Assembly (NCBI GenBank): GCA_013396995.1 | Contig: VWZP01001599.1 | Location: forward strand, 448,206-512,205 | Length of the DNA stretch: 64,000 nucleotides | Direction: 5' to 3' | Origin: Dicaeum eximium | Lineage: Eukaryota > Chordata > Aves > Passeriformes > Dicaeidae | Part shown: in pieces, positions 37,079 through 47,960 of the stretch | Layout of the letters: every line of letters starts with the position of its first letter | How positions within the stretch are numbered: position 1 is the first letter of the stretch | Notes under the pieces: model-generated | The model's input: only the letters and a program-made list of their open reading frames with translations | What the model was told of the DNA's origin: nothing | The model's database searches: none | Position numbers and translations under genes: made by a program

Positions 37079-38970
37079 AATACTACTGAGTCAAACTATA
37101 GTGATAAACTTTCCTGTCTTCTCTAAACAATCCTTCATAAATCCATACTAAGTAGTAAGCTAAATTAACTACATCAGAAAGTCACTTCAGAATAAGAATT
37201 CATTAAAGACAGTGACAACTTAGTAGGAGACAATGCACCACTCATTTCAAAAGCTATTGAGAAGCCTTACTTGATCAAAAAGTTTGTTTACTTGGGGAAT
37301 GGGTAATTTAATTATCTATCTTCCTGACAAAAGGCATTCTTGTTGACTAGGGATGTAGGTATTAGCAAATAAGGAATTTATTAGTTCATTTAATCTAACA
37401 GCCCAACATCAAAGAGACTTTGTCCTATAAATAAGCACTGAAAAGTCACAAACCAAACAAGCAAACAGGAAAAGGTTGAAAGACAAAAAAGGACATGCTG
37501 CTGAAAATCTCATTTTCCTGGCATCAATTTTGCTGAAGTATAGCCTTCTTCCACTGTGCTGAAGGAAAACATTTACCTTTGTAATACTGTTTGAAGTGCA
37601 TACATTAACTTTTTGGAAGTTTGGAACGAGGCAATGTAAGTTATTCTCTCCTGGCCCAAGAAAGTGCTGTCCTTGTTGTTGTTGCTGCAGTCAATTGTCT
37701 GTACCACCACCTGGTACCCACCTCTTTAGTGAGCAGAGGTCTGCTGGCAACTCCTTCAAATCTGGAAACAAACTGAGCTATTTCTTGATTACTTTTCATG
37801 ACCAGTCCTCAAAGCTTCTTCCTTGGTGGTGAATGAGTTGTGAACCTTGCCTCAATAGATATCCCATCTTCCAAGTAAAATCTTCCATTGACCACAACAT
37901 GGAGACTTTATTGAGATGAGTAATGTGGCTGGCAAAGAAAGTTTTAGAGAAGGCAAAATAATGCTTCTGTGAGATAGAGCTTGGAAATGTGCTGTGTTCA
38001 AATGCATGAAGGTAACCTTACATGGTGGACAGAGGGAGTAGGAAGTTCTCAGGTAAGTAAAACCAATGAGTTTTGGAAATATTACAGAATCCTGGACTCA
38101 AACAATGTCTAAAGGAGAAGACTAAAATTTTTTTTGCAAGACATTCACAGAAGGAGAAAAGGCAGGATCCTTCTGTGGAATTTGGAAAGTAAGAGTGACA
38201 TGGAAGAAAGAAAATTGTGAGAGGAAAAACTCGATGTATTCCTTCTGGGATCTCTGCCGAAAATATCCAGTAGCCTTAGCCTTCAGTTTAAGTGGAATGC
38301 TTTACTATTTTTTTTGCTGTATGTCTTTGTCAGAATTATTCTTCCTTTGCCTTTATAATCAAAGAGGGGTTTTTTGCAAAAACCTCTGATGTTTTAAAGC
38401 CAAGCAGCCAGTTCTCTATGGATTATGAACTGATCAGTGTAATTCACAATCTGTTCTTCTGTGGAGGGACCCAAGGAGTTGCCTGGAGGTATGCATACGT
38501 CACACATATGACAATGCTCCCTCACCATACAGGAACTTCTGGCACAGCTGGCACAGCTATGGAACAGAGCATTTGGTCCACTTGCAAAGGGAGCAATTTC
38601 ACACAGTCTATGGGTTTTGCCAAGGAATACTTCACTTTTAGAATGCCAACATAAATCTGAAAGTCACCAAGCAAGTACTTATGCAGTTCAAATAATTAAA
38701 TATTTGGATGACAGATCATAAAATAAGTATATGAGCAAGCAACTATAATCTCTGCATTTAAATCAATTTATGATGGTTTTAAAAATATTTTTAGAAACAT
38801 TTAAGTATGATTTAATTACATCAAGTATGGAATAATAGAGTAGAATACATATAAAAGCAGTAGCCAAATAATGCTTGTTACATTTGGTAAGGGGAGAAAC
38901 ATAACACAAACATGTTTGCAGATTTTTTTTTTTAATCTGGGAGGTGTTTGTGCAAAATTGAACAATTTTT

Positions 38971-38986
38971 GTGTGTGTGTGTGTGT
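38971..38986. repeat. (GT)n microsatellite
   Basis: Eight uninterrupted GT units after a T-run. No further structure. Confidence 0.9.
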
Positions 38987-39385
38987 TCAGCATGTGAGGA
39001 AGTTAGCTTTGCCTGTTGAAGTTTCCTTGGAAATAATGCCAGTATCAGCAATCATTTGATTTTTCAAAGACCTTTTTTCACTTCAGTCTTCATAATGAAA
39101 AGTTGCCTAAGGAGGTGATCCATAAAACATAAATAACAAGTTATTTTGTGCAAATGCAGCATTTATACTTTCTGCATAATGTAAACACAAACTCATGGTA
39201 GATATATTTTAATCTTGTTCTAATATCTTTTAAATGAGATTTGTGTTTTGGTTTGGGTTGGGTTTTGGGTTTTTTTGCAAGAATATTTGGTAGCTGTTTA
39301 ATTCTGAGACAGAACAAGATAAAATAGTGTTTTGGGAGATAAAGATTAAAAATATAGATGACATTTTAAACAAAATATTAAATGC

Positions 39386-39411
39386 TAATTATTGATTTTG
39401 ATCAATAATTA
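39386..39411. repeat. AT-rich perfect palindrome
   Basis: TAATTATTGAT and ATCAATAATTA are exact reverse complements separated by TTTG. Further ATTGATCAT and ATTGATTTT repeats follow to about 39445, so the whole patch is a cluster of ATTGAT/ATCAAT motifs. Confidence 0.85.
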
Positions 39412-40895
39412 TATTATTGATCATATATTGATTTTAACAATTGATTATAAATAATTACATACAAATGCAAAAGAAATGTTTAATAATAGACTTTGCATGG
39501 TAGGAAGGACAAAGATTGAATACTAAGGGGAATAATGAAGGGGTTAAGGCCTCACCTATGTCATATCTCTGCTTCCTTATTTCTTTCTTTATATTGTTTT
39601 TCCAATTGGTGCGTCTGTCTAATTGCAAACAGCTGCTGGCAGGATAACAGATTTAGCTGTATTTTAGCAAAGCAGTGGCAAATGCTGGTTATCTTTTACT
39701 TCAATAATCAGCATATCCTCATTCAAGTAATCTTTCAGTGGGTTTGGCATTCAATCTGTTCTAATATAACTAAGGACAGTCAAAATTGTGATTTAAAAGT
39801 TTCACTGTATTCAAAGAACAACTTGTGTCAGTATCATTCTCTTTTTCATATACTTCAATATCTGAAAAGAATTCCTATATTAAGCACTGACAACATGCTT
39901 GTTATCTTTTTTGTCATTTGTTTTCTTTTGGTTTGGGGTTATTTTTATTTTTATTTTTTCTTTGTAGAGTGTGCATGCTTGAGACAGAAAGATGTACAGT
40001 TAGATGCAGTCCTGGTATAATTAATATTTCAGTTATTCTGAAAGTATTAAGCAAATATCTGAAAATTCTTTATACTCCAGAATGGCCACATACCATATTG
40101 CAATTGAATTCTGTTCATAAATGTGGTAAGTGCTCTTACTGCTTTAAAATTATTTAAGACTATCACCTCCTGCCCTTTATTACAAAGAAGAAACATTCTC
40201 TCAATAGGCTGAATGGAATCTCTGAGCGTGAACCATGTATCTGTAGTCCTCTTACTGCTGACACAGTAATGAATGCATTTATTGTGCACAGTGTTAAATA
40301 AGGTGACTGGTTACACAGGATGTCAAAGTCCAAACTTGAAAGCCCACATCAATTCCATTAATTTATTGAAAAAATTAATTTCACAATCCTTCCTTTGAAC
40401 TACCTTAAAAGCACTGTTTCATTTAAAAATATCCAAAGATCATGTGCTGTCTTGCAGGTCACAGTTACAGTTTGATGGTCAAGTAGTGGCCTTAGCAATG
40501 CTAAGGTAGACTAAATCTCCAAATGAATGGGTGTCAGGACAGACAAGCTAATACAAAAATATCAGTACAAATATTGTATATAGCTGTACAAATTTTGCTT
40601 TACACCACAAGTTTCAATAAAAAGAACTCAAAGTTGAGCACATTGGGAACGACCATCTGGGCCACTTACAGGCATCAACAAACAGTGAAAGAAAGAAACT
40701 GCTATTCAGTCTACATTTCTGGACCTGTGTAGGGCAAGAGAGAATTAACTTTACAGTCTATATTGAAAGTTCAGGGTCTGAACTTTCAACTGGAGTAGGG
40801 ATAGATAGGAAAACAAAGGATCTATCCTTTTTACAGGGATCAGGCAGTCATAGAATTTCTTTCTTGAATTCATGTTTAAGTATTGACTGACTGTG

Positions 40896-41116
40896 TGTTG
40901 TTGTTTAACCTGGCAAGCAATTAAACACCACACAGCTGTTTGCTCACTTTCCTCCAACAGGATGGGGAAAAGAACTCGAAAAAAAGTAAAACTTATGGGT
41001 TGGGATGAAGAGACTTTAACAGGACAGGAAACAAAGGGAAAATACAAATCCAAAACACAACACTGTAACACATACTAGGTAAAAATATTAACTCTACCCC
41101 AGCTGAAATCAGGATT
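40896..41116 (-). mobile_element. Solo LTR of an avian ERV, internally deleted (antisense)
   Basis: On the plus strand it opens TGTTGTTGTTTAACCTGGCA, the reverse of an LTR 3' end. It continues with CACCACACAGCTGTTTGCTC and ends TTAACTCTACCCCAGCTGAA then ATCAGGATT, the reverse of the family's characteristic 5' end. Both LTR termini are thus present in 221 bp, whereas full-length copies as I know them are several hundred bases longer, so the middle was lost. The pentamer CTGTG flanks it on both sides (40891-40895, 41117-41121), a credible 5-bp target-site duplication. No internal genes adjoin. Confidence 0.8.
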
Positions 41117-41661
41117 CTGTGGTGTATATTAGGTCCAGGATGAGAAAGGCAACCATCAAAAAACCCACACTTGGGCTAGAATCTACATCCAGAATGAAAT
41201 GTAATATCATTGTTTTTTCAGAGTCCTGTTTTTAGAATTGTATAGTGTTGTTTTTATAAGTTCTGTCAATTTGTTTGGTCCAGAAATTATGTGATTTAGA
41301 AAATGCCAAGTATTTCTCCCCAGTGGATGCATGCAAAATACATTAAATTTTGCACTGTGACTAGTGATTCTGAGTTTTCTGCTGCAATCTTTTTGCTAAT
41401 AACATTGGCAAAAACCTAGTCTGGAACTGTGGTCTCGATATGCCCTCAATTCCTATTAAAGCTGTGTAGGAAAACTAAAAATAACTGAAGACAGGAATGA
41501 AAAATGTCAATTCAAGAAATAGGGTAACAAGACTTTTATTAGCTAGCTCAAGCTCAGACTAGAAGAAGTAAAAGACAGTACAGGCCACAACAAATGTACA
41601 TTTAGAGATTGTGTCAACACTGTGCTCAAGCAGTATGACTTGATTTGCTTACCACTCTTAC

Positions 41662-41814
41662 CTTCATTTTGTCATCAATGCTGATGCTGTAATCCCTGTT
41701 ACATGCTTTATAAGGAAATAACCCTCGTGCCAGGGCAAAATTTGGAACGTAATAAAGAGTATTTCTGCACTGGATATATTCTCTCTGGTATTCACAATCA
41801 CACAGATACAAAGT
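41662..41814 (-). other. Candidate coding exon, unrecognised product
   Basis: On the minus strand an open block of exactly 51 codons runs from a CAG acceptor-like site (41815-41817) to AAG followed by GTAAGAG, a near-ideal splice donor with GT at 41661-41660. Both ends are phase 0. The peptide begins TLYLCDCEYQREYIQC and ends DYSISIDDKMK. It has four cysteines, mixed charged and aromatic residues and a composition unlike AT-driven chance frames. A stop lies in frame just before the acceptor. The polypyrimidine tract is weak. If the donor is unused, the frame runs 11 more codons to a stop, and an AATAAA lies on the same strand at 41540-41535, so a terminal exon is possible too. I do not recognise the family; chance is not excluded. 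Confidence 0.3.
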
Positions 41815-42607
41815 CTGGGATTATTGTGAATTCCTGAGCTGCATTCAAAGTCACCAGGCTGCTCACATCTGCCTACATTTATTTGTAATTGCTTTCCTGA
41901 ACAATATCATCTAGGCAAGGACTGGGGGCAAGCAGGGAGTTGAAAGTCAACAGCTTTGCTGATAAACACAGCAGGTGTGTATTTAATACAATTTTTGTAA
42001 CCCAGACAGCTAATTTCCCTTTTCTAAAGTGGAACCCATAACATAGATTCAAAAGGCAGCACCATCTTTCAATGTAATAAAACTCTTTATTAATATTTTC
42101 AAAGACTCTGGAGGAATAAAAATCTTCAACTGAAATAAGCCTTTTTGTCCCTTTCAAATCTAGAGTTCATACCCTTTTTGTTGTTGAATTCACCATCTCT
42201 TGTTTATGATTGCGCTCATTGAGGGTGGTCTTATCTCAATTTGACACGTCTACTCTCACAGAAGCCAGTTCTGTAATTTATTCCTAGTTTATTCCTTCCT
42301 CAAGAAGTGTTCATCTCTGAAAAATAACCGAGGTAATTTTCTACTTCACAATCAACCATAGCTAAGCCTATAGTGCTACAGCATATATACAATGATACAA
42401 CATATATACAATGCTTTAGCAAAAACATCATCAAGACATTTTTATGAATATATATCCAAGCAGAAAAGCAAATAATTTGTTTTATTTTCTTTTTCCTTAA
42501 AAACGGCATTGTAGTCTGTCTAGCAGAGTTTTTGCACTTCTTTGTGCACACTACAAATTAATCATTCAATATGTGGTAGAAGACAGCTGGATGTGTTAAG
42601 TAAGATA

Positions 42608-42922
42608 TTAAAATTTAAGTTTAACCTTCTGTATGGTATGGAAAATAAATAAGACTTTTTCCCTTCTTGCAGAAGCTTTGGGGTTTTTTTGTAAATTGGC
42701 CGAATTTGTCCAGCTGATTGGAAAGTGCATAGACAGGGAGTTGTTGTCTTTCTCAAAAGTAAACTTCTCCATGTAATTTTTGGCCGAACAGTAGAGAATG
42801 TCTGAAGATTCAGGTAAGACTGTCAGTCCGTCCTTTTTGAAGACATATCCACTATTCCATCCCCTAGGGCTAATCCAGCCATTTCTCAAAAGACCATTTC
42901 TTAGCGCAGCTGACTTTTGCAA
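42608..42922 (-). other. Unassigned open frame, minus strand
   Basis: A 104-codon open frame with a balanced composition: it includes GWISPRGWNSGYVFKKDG near residues 15-32 and an aromatic/charged middle. It lies about 0.8 kb upstream, in the minus sense, of the exon candidate at 41662-41814. I see no strong acceptor before it and only a weak donor-like AAG-GTTAAA near its end. On the plus strand the same bases carry a good acceptor (CCCTTCTTGCAG ending 42672) and donor (CAG-GTAAGA at 42814/42815), but no plus frame stays open between them. It could be a decayed exon, an unknown repeat fragment or chance. Confidence 0.2.
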
Positions 42923-44747
42923 CAGCTAATCAATACCTAACTCTGCAGCTGATAAGATTCAGGCAGCATATGAAATGTTCAGAGTAGTCTTTTACTGGTG
43001 AGAAATCAGTGAAATGAAAATAGGCTGAATATTATTTTCCTTTAAACTATATTTAGAACAGTGACTTGTTTGGTTTGGGGGGTTTTTTGCACAGCTTTAA
43101 AACAGAACTTTCTACTGTCTTGTTTTTCCCATTTCTCCAGAAGACCATTTTTACGTCTTTTTTGTTTTAAGCTAAATCTCTGGAACGGCAACTTTCACAC
43201 TTGTACTTTTCCATTAATTACAGCTGTGCTGCTTCTTCCCCATCCTTGCAAATTTTGCATTCATATTTTAAAGTTTATTGGAAGGTATTAGAAAGGGTTT
43301 GGAGGTTCATGACATGTGGTATTACATAGAATGTATGTTGAATCTCTGCTGTTTAAGGACTCTAGTCTTATCAGTCTTTTCCAGTCTTCAGCTCTGAGAA
43401 GTAGCATTTTCCTTCATAGTCTATGTATATGTCTTAGAGCACATCCATATAAACCAAAATCATGCATGATCAAATGACAGAAAGCATCACTGAATAGTTT
43501 CACAGGTAAAATATCTGTGTTCAGAGACACCTACTTACATTTCTCAGTTAGATGGAAATATACCTAGATTTTTAGCCAAATGTAGTTATGTCTGTATAGG
43601 CTTTCCAAAGACAAATGATTGAATTTTATAAACCATTTAATTAAAACATCAGGACTGTTTGAGGAAATAAAATAATCATAAGTAGGGGAATTATTTTTTA
43701 TTATTTATTTTCTGTTCTCAGCAGTTAACTAATTTACCAGTTTTGTTTCTGCTACATGACTCAATGATTAAAAACATAGAGGGAAGAAATTAAGTTTCCT
43801 TATTTTAAGTATTTTTCTGCTTCTCTTCTAAATTATCATAATGCCATGATTAAAATTCTTCCTGAGCATGTCTTAATAGGCTTTGGAATGACTGCTTTCA
43901 AAAAAGGTGTGTTAACAGGATTATTCACTATATATTATGCATATTTTCTCTGTGTTATTCATATGGCCCCATTTCAAATACTTCAGTATTGCAAAGGGGA
44001 AAAATTAAAAAAATATATATAAAATTTAATTTGGTATAGAATCCAGTTCTTTGGCAAGAATTATACCTAATGCTGATCTTGGTACTTTCACACTAATACA
44101 GGGAGGATTTGTTAGCATTAAAAACATTGAACTGAAACTTGAAAGTAGAAATACTTTCTAAAATATTTTAAAAAAACAAATTTAACCTACAAAATTCAAA
44201 ATACTCTGTAACATTATGAAGATCATCATAACTTTCAACACATCCCTCTTCCTGAAATGACATACCAATAAAAAATTTTACTCTACTGAACACGTCTGTC
44301 AAAACGGAGGATTTGAGAAGCTGACAATATACAACTTGTTTGTACAAGTGTGGAGTCATTACTGCTGTATACACTCTTAGATCCAAATCTGTTCCATGCT
44401 ATCACTGAAAATCTGGTTTTTCTACCATCAGATCAGCAAATTTCAAAAGCTGATCATTTTGGAGAGTAGAAAGCAGCACTTCAAACAGCAGACGTAAAGA
44501 TGTTGTCAGGCTTTAGGGACATAAATGCATCAGCCAATATAATTAAATTTGATTATCATCTTGGTAACACCCTCATGAGAAACTCTTTAGGATGGCATAA
44601 TTTCATTCTTTCATCTGTCAGGTAAGACTGCAGCCTGACAGCTTAGCTAGATTAGTACATCTGTGACCAAAAATAGCCCACAGTAGCTGTCAGTCTTATT
44701 CTTTGTGAAATTCAATATAATAAAACCATAAATGCCAAGCTTAGAAT

Positions 44748-45505
44748 GATAAAATCATGGAATGGCTTGGCTTGGAAGGGACCTTAATGATCATCTGGTT
44801 CCAACACTCCTGCAATGGACAGGAACACCTTCCAAGTTGACCAGTAGACCAGGTTGCTTGGAATTCCATCCAGCCTGGCCTTGAACACTTTCTGGGATGG
44901 GGTATTCAAAATTTCTCTGGGTAACCTCTTCCAATACCTCACTATGCACACAGTAAAGAATTGCTTTCTGATATCTAATATAAACCTACTGTCTTTAAGT
45001 TTGAAGTCATTCCCCCCTTGTCCTGTCACTACATGCTCTTGTAAAATGTCTGGCTCCACCCTTCTTGTATGCTCCTATCAGGTGCTGGAAAGCCACAATT
45101 AGGTCACCCCAAAGCCTTCTCTCTTCCAGGCTAAACAATCCCAATTCTCCCAGCCTTTACCCACTGGAGAGGTGCTCCAACTCTATAACCATCATAGTGT
45201 CCTCCCCTGGACTTGCCCCAAGAGGTTGATGTCCTTCCTCGGATGGGGCCCCAGAGTTGGAGGCAGCCCTACTCCAGGTGGGGCAGAATCCCCTTCCCTG
45301 ACCACTTGTGACACCACTTGTCCCTGACATCCATCGCGATCTGAGCCATTGACCACTGGATGTGACAGTCCAACCCATTTCTTATCCATCTAACACTCCA
45401 CATATCGAATCCTTTTCTCTCCAGTTTAGAGAGAAGAATGCCATAGGGGATCGTGTCAAAAGCTTTACAGGGACACAGATACAGGGCATCTGTAGCCGTG
45501 AATAC
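44748..45505 (-). mobile_element. CR1 LINE, RT end plus 3' UTR (antisense, internally deleted)
   Basis: The left end is the CR1 3' tail (AAAATCATGGAATGGCTTGG), followed by the standard 3' UTR: CAGCCTGGCCTTGAACAC, CCTTGTCCTGTCACTACATG and GAGAGGTGCTCCAAC are legible on the plus strand. The right end encodes, on the minus strand, the reverse-transcriptase segment LYLCPCKAFDTIPYGILLSK and the following RWIRNGLD, a diagnostic CR1 match. Between these parts, near 45285-45300, several hundred bases of coding sequence (including the catalytic YADD-type region) are missing. It is the longest CR1 copy in the window and cannot encode an active protein. Confidence 0.9.
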
Positions 45506-46639
45506 TCTTTCTGGAAAGAAATCTGAACTGATAATACTAAGAGAAGAATAAGAAAATATGCTCCAAGAAGCAGTTTGGGTATGGTTGCAGGCTGCTTCTT
45601 CTCTGCTTTTGGTTTTCATGATCTACCACCAGCGTGCTGTTTGCTGCTCACATTTAACCAAGGGGTATGGACGTACATACTTATGGCATGTTTATTATAG
45701 GCTGAATCCCACAGTTACCACTCAGTCTAGTTTTCACTGTCAGATGCTCACTTGATGCTTTCCACCACAATTTCCTTTACTGGATTTCCAAGAGCCTGAA
45801 AAAGGTTGTGGAGGAAATACTCTGACAGATCTCATTACACAATGTGGCTTGCCAGCATACCTCTGACAATCTTTAGTAACAACTCCTGAATCCTACTAGT
45901 CTGAGAAAGGATAATTAAACTCATTCAGAGCCAACTCTGCTTCTACCAGAGACAGTAAAGAAGCTTTTTATAGTGAAGTAAGAGCTGACAGTAAGACTGA
46001 GAAGCCCTCGATGCAAGAAGCCTGTAATATGTATATAATTACATGGATTGCTTTGACACTTGCTACACATTACAATGGTAAGAAATGCTATATGATATAT
46101 ATTATATTCTATATATTCAAGTTTCCTTTTGCTTATTATTAGGAAGTTGATTATTTAGAAAAATGTTTGCTGTTACAACATGAATAGACCAGAAATGTAT
46201 TTTGGTTTTGTTTTTGTTTTTTGTTTTTTGTTTTTTTTTACTGAAGATTATTTTAACTGCATTAGCTTTAATTGAAGAAATAAAAATGTTGGATTCTGTA
46301 ATTGCTGAATTCCCTCATCTCCTACTTTTGACTTTCTTCAGGGAAATAAGGACTTCAACCACTTGCAGTCCCATGCATGCAGGGTAGAAAATGTTTTAAG
46401 GTCACAACTCCTCCTGTAAAATGTATCCTAGCTTCAATAAAATTTTTGCAGTGTTAGAAATCTATTAATTAATGTTTTTCCAATTCATACCTTGAATTCA
46501 GCACTGTGATATGCTCAGTATATTTTGACATTTGAAAATACCTTTATGATTCTACTGTGTGAAAAAGCAAAATTAAAAATGATTCTTTCATTCTTTAATT
46601 TGCACATCGTTGGTTAAAACCAGCTGGAAATTAAACTCC
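45506..46639. other. Unique AT-rich stretch, no gene recognised
   Basis: A T/G low-complexity run (TTTTGTTTTT type) lies at 46203-46239. Otherwise nothing is recognised. Confidence 0.55.
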
Positions 46640-47370
46640 AAGAAAATGGCTCCTCTTTCCCCTACACCCCTGGTGGCAGAAACTACGGGTGGAGAGAATA
46701 ATTTACTGAAAACAAACAGCAATGGAATAAGAAGTGAATAGTAACATCAACAATATTAGTAACAAAAGCATGCAAAAGAGAGGGTGATTTGCTCAAAATG
46801 TGCTCACCACCTCGGCTCCAGTTTGGCATGGCCACTGAGACAAAGACAAGACGGTGGATGTTTCCATACTCCGGCAGTGACCCGCAGCTTTTACTGAGGC
46901 AAATTCTTTGGTGGAGATGGTGGACATTTCACACCTAGTACAACATGGCCTCCCACAACAATGAAAAAGCAGTGATGGACAAATTCCCCAAAAACTCGGA
47001 TTGTCTGCAATGCCTCATGCCACCCGCTCCTGCACCACTCATTCCACTGGGCTTGGCAATGGTCCACAGTATTCAGCTGGGTTTGGCTGGGCATGGCTCA
47101 ACTCAGATCCTTTCAGGCCAGTGCCCACATCTAGGCTGGGTTCTCTGCTTGGAATTGCATTCTTCTGAGGGGTGGGAAGGGACAGGCAATGGCAGAAGAG
47201 GGACAGAGTCTGCTGTGCTGGTCCCCAAGGAAGAAAATGGCCCACTTGTAGTGTATATTCACCTTTTTCTCCCCCCTAAACCAGGACCAGCCAGTGATGA
47301 CATGTTTGGCATAGAACAGCAACCAAGCCACACTCACAAGGCTCTAGGGTCTGCCCTTTCTCAGCACCTG
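46640..47370 (-). mobile_element. Putative CpG-decayed LTR or other GC-rich dispersed repeat
   Basis: This block is much richer in G+C than its flanks and resembles, in the antisense direction, an avian LTR-like repeat I recall: the segments TTCCATACTCCGGCAGTGACC, GGCTTGGCAATGGTCCACAG and GGGCATGGCTCAACTCAGATCC read like CpG-decayed versions of a GC-rich original, with many TG/CA where CG would be expected. Overlapping open frames on both strands (46945-47373 plus; three on minus) follow from low stop density in GC-rich DNA. Edges are approximate, no target-site duplication was found and the class is uncertain. The main alternative is a CpG-rich unique sequence such as a dead promoter. Confidence 0.45.
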
Positions 47371-47639
47371 TGAGCAAAACTAGGATGTTCATTAAGATTT
47401 TTTTTTGTATTTAAATCCTTCAAATGTTTATATATATTTTGATCAATGTAGAATAGCTTTCATTTTAATTAGAGATTCTCATTCCATAAAGGATAACATT
47501 GCAAGCTAAAAAAAGAAAAGCGTGGAATTCTCTGTGATGACAAGGCATTTAATAAAAGTAGGACAAACAGGTTGGAATAAATCTTGACAGATAAAGTAAT
47601 CCATCCTCAAATGAGGACTCAGCATGCCTTATATTTTAT

Positions 47640-47960
47640 TAAGGTAACCAGCTCTTATAACCTGTCAGTTACAGATGCTGCACTACTTACTTAGATAATC
47701 TATTCCTGTGCTCAACCATTCTCAGCTTTAAAATACTTCTACCTGATGCCTCCCTTACCTCCTCCTTCCTTCAAGGAAAGCCTGCTACTCATCACTATAT
47801 CTACAGAGAATAAGAAGGATGGATTATTCCTTTTCTTCCTGCCACCTTTTTTGTATTTGAAGATGGCTTCTACATGTCCTCTTAGCCTTCTTTTTTCTAG
47901 ACTAAAAAGCTCAAATCCTTTTTCATAGGTCAATTTTCATGGAGTTCTGATCATACTCAG
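47640..47960 (-). mobile_element. Old, diverged CR1 LINE 3' UTR (antisense)
   Basis: The order TATTCCTGTGCTCAACCATT, a TTTAAAATACTTCTACCTGATG segment, CATGTCCTCTTAGCCTTC, TTTTTTCTAGACTAAAAAGC and TTTCATAGGTCAATTTTCATGG follows the CR1 3' UTR in reverse. Similarity is weaker than at 44748, so it is older. The GGAAGG-type 3' tail is not legible. The two complementary open frames across 47739-47933 are repeat artefacts. Confidence 0.65.

Larger units (their letters stand above)
36761..40890. other. Unique AT-rich stretch with simple repeats and a palindrome
   Basis: An A/CAAA run at 37046-37078, a (GT)n run at 38971-38986, T/G-rich low complexity at 39240-39288 and a perfect 11-bp-arm palindrome at 39386-39411 are the only structures seen. 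The window's longest open frame apart from LTR frames lies at 39535-40020 (161 codons, plus). It is rich in Phe, Ile, Leu, Ser and Cys, as expected from T-rich DNA, and matches no family I know. Confidence 0.55.
41122..44747. other. Mostly unique sequence holding the best exon candidates
   Basis: No TE is recognised. Two minus-strand open blocks (41662-41814 and 42608-42922) look more protein-like than others in the window and are listed separately. The rest is ordinary AT-rich sequence. Confidence 0.5.

Noticed and set aside
44748..45619. Minus-strand frame with reverse-transcriptase motif as a host gene
   Set aside because: The motif is CR1-specific, the frame is joined to CR1 3' UTR and the catalytic core is deleted, so it is a dead LINE copy.
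46945..47373. 142-codon plus-strand frame with several minus frames across it
   Set aside because: Low stop density in a GC-rich, CpG-decayed repeat explains all of them, and no protein family is recognisable.
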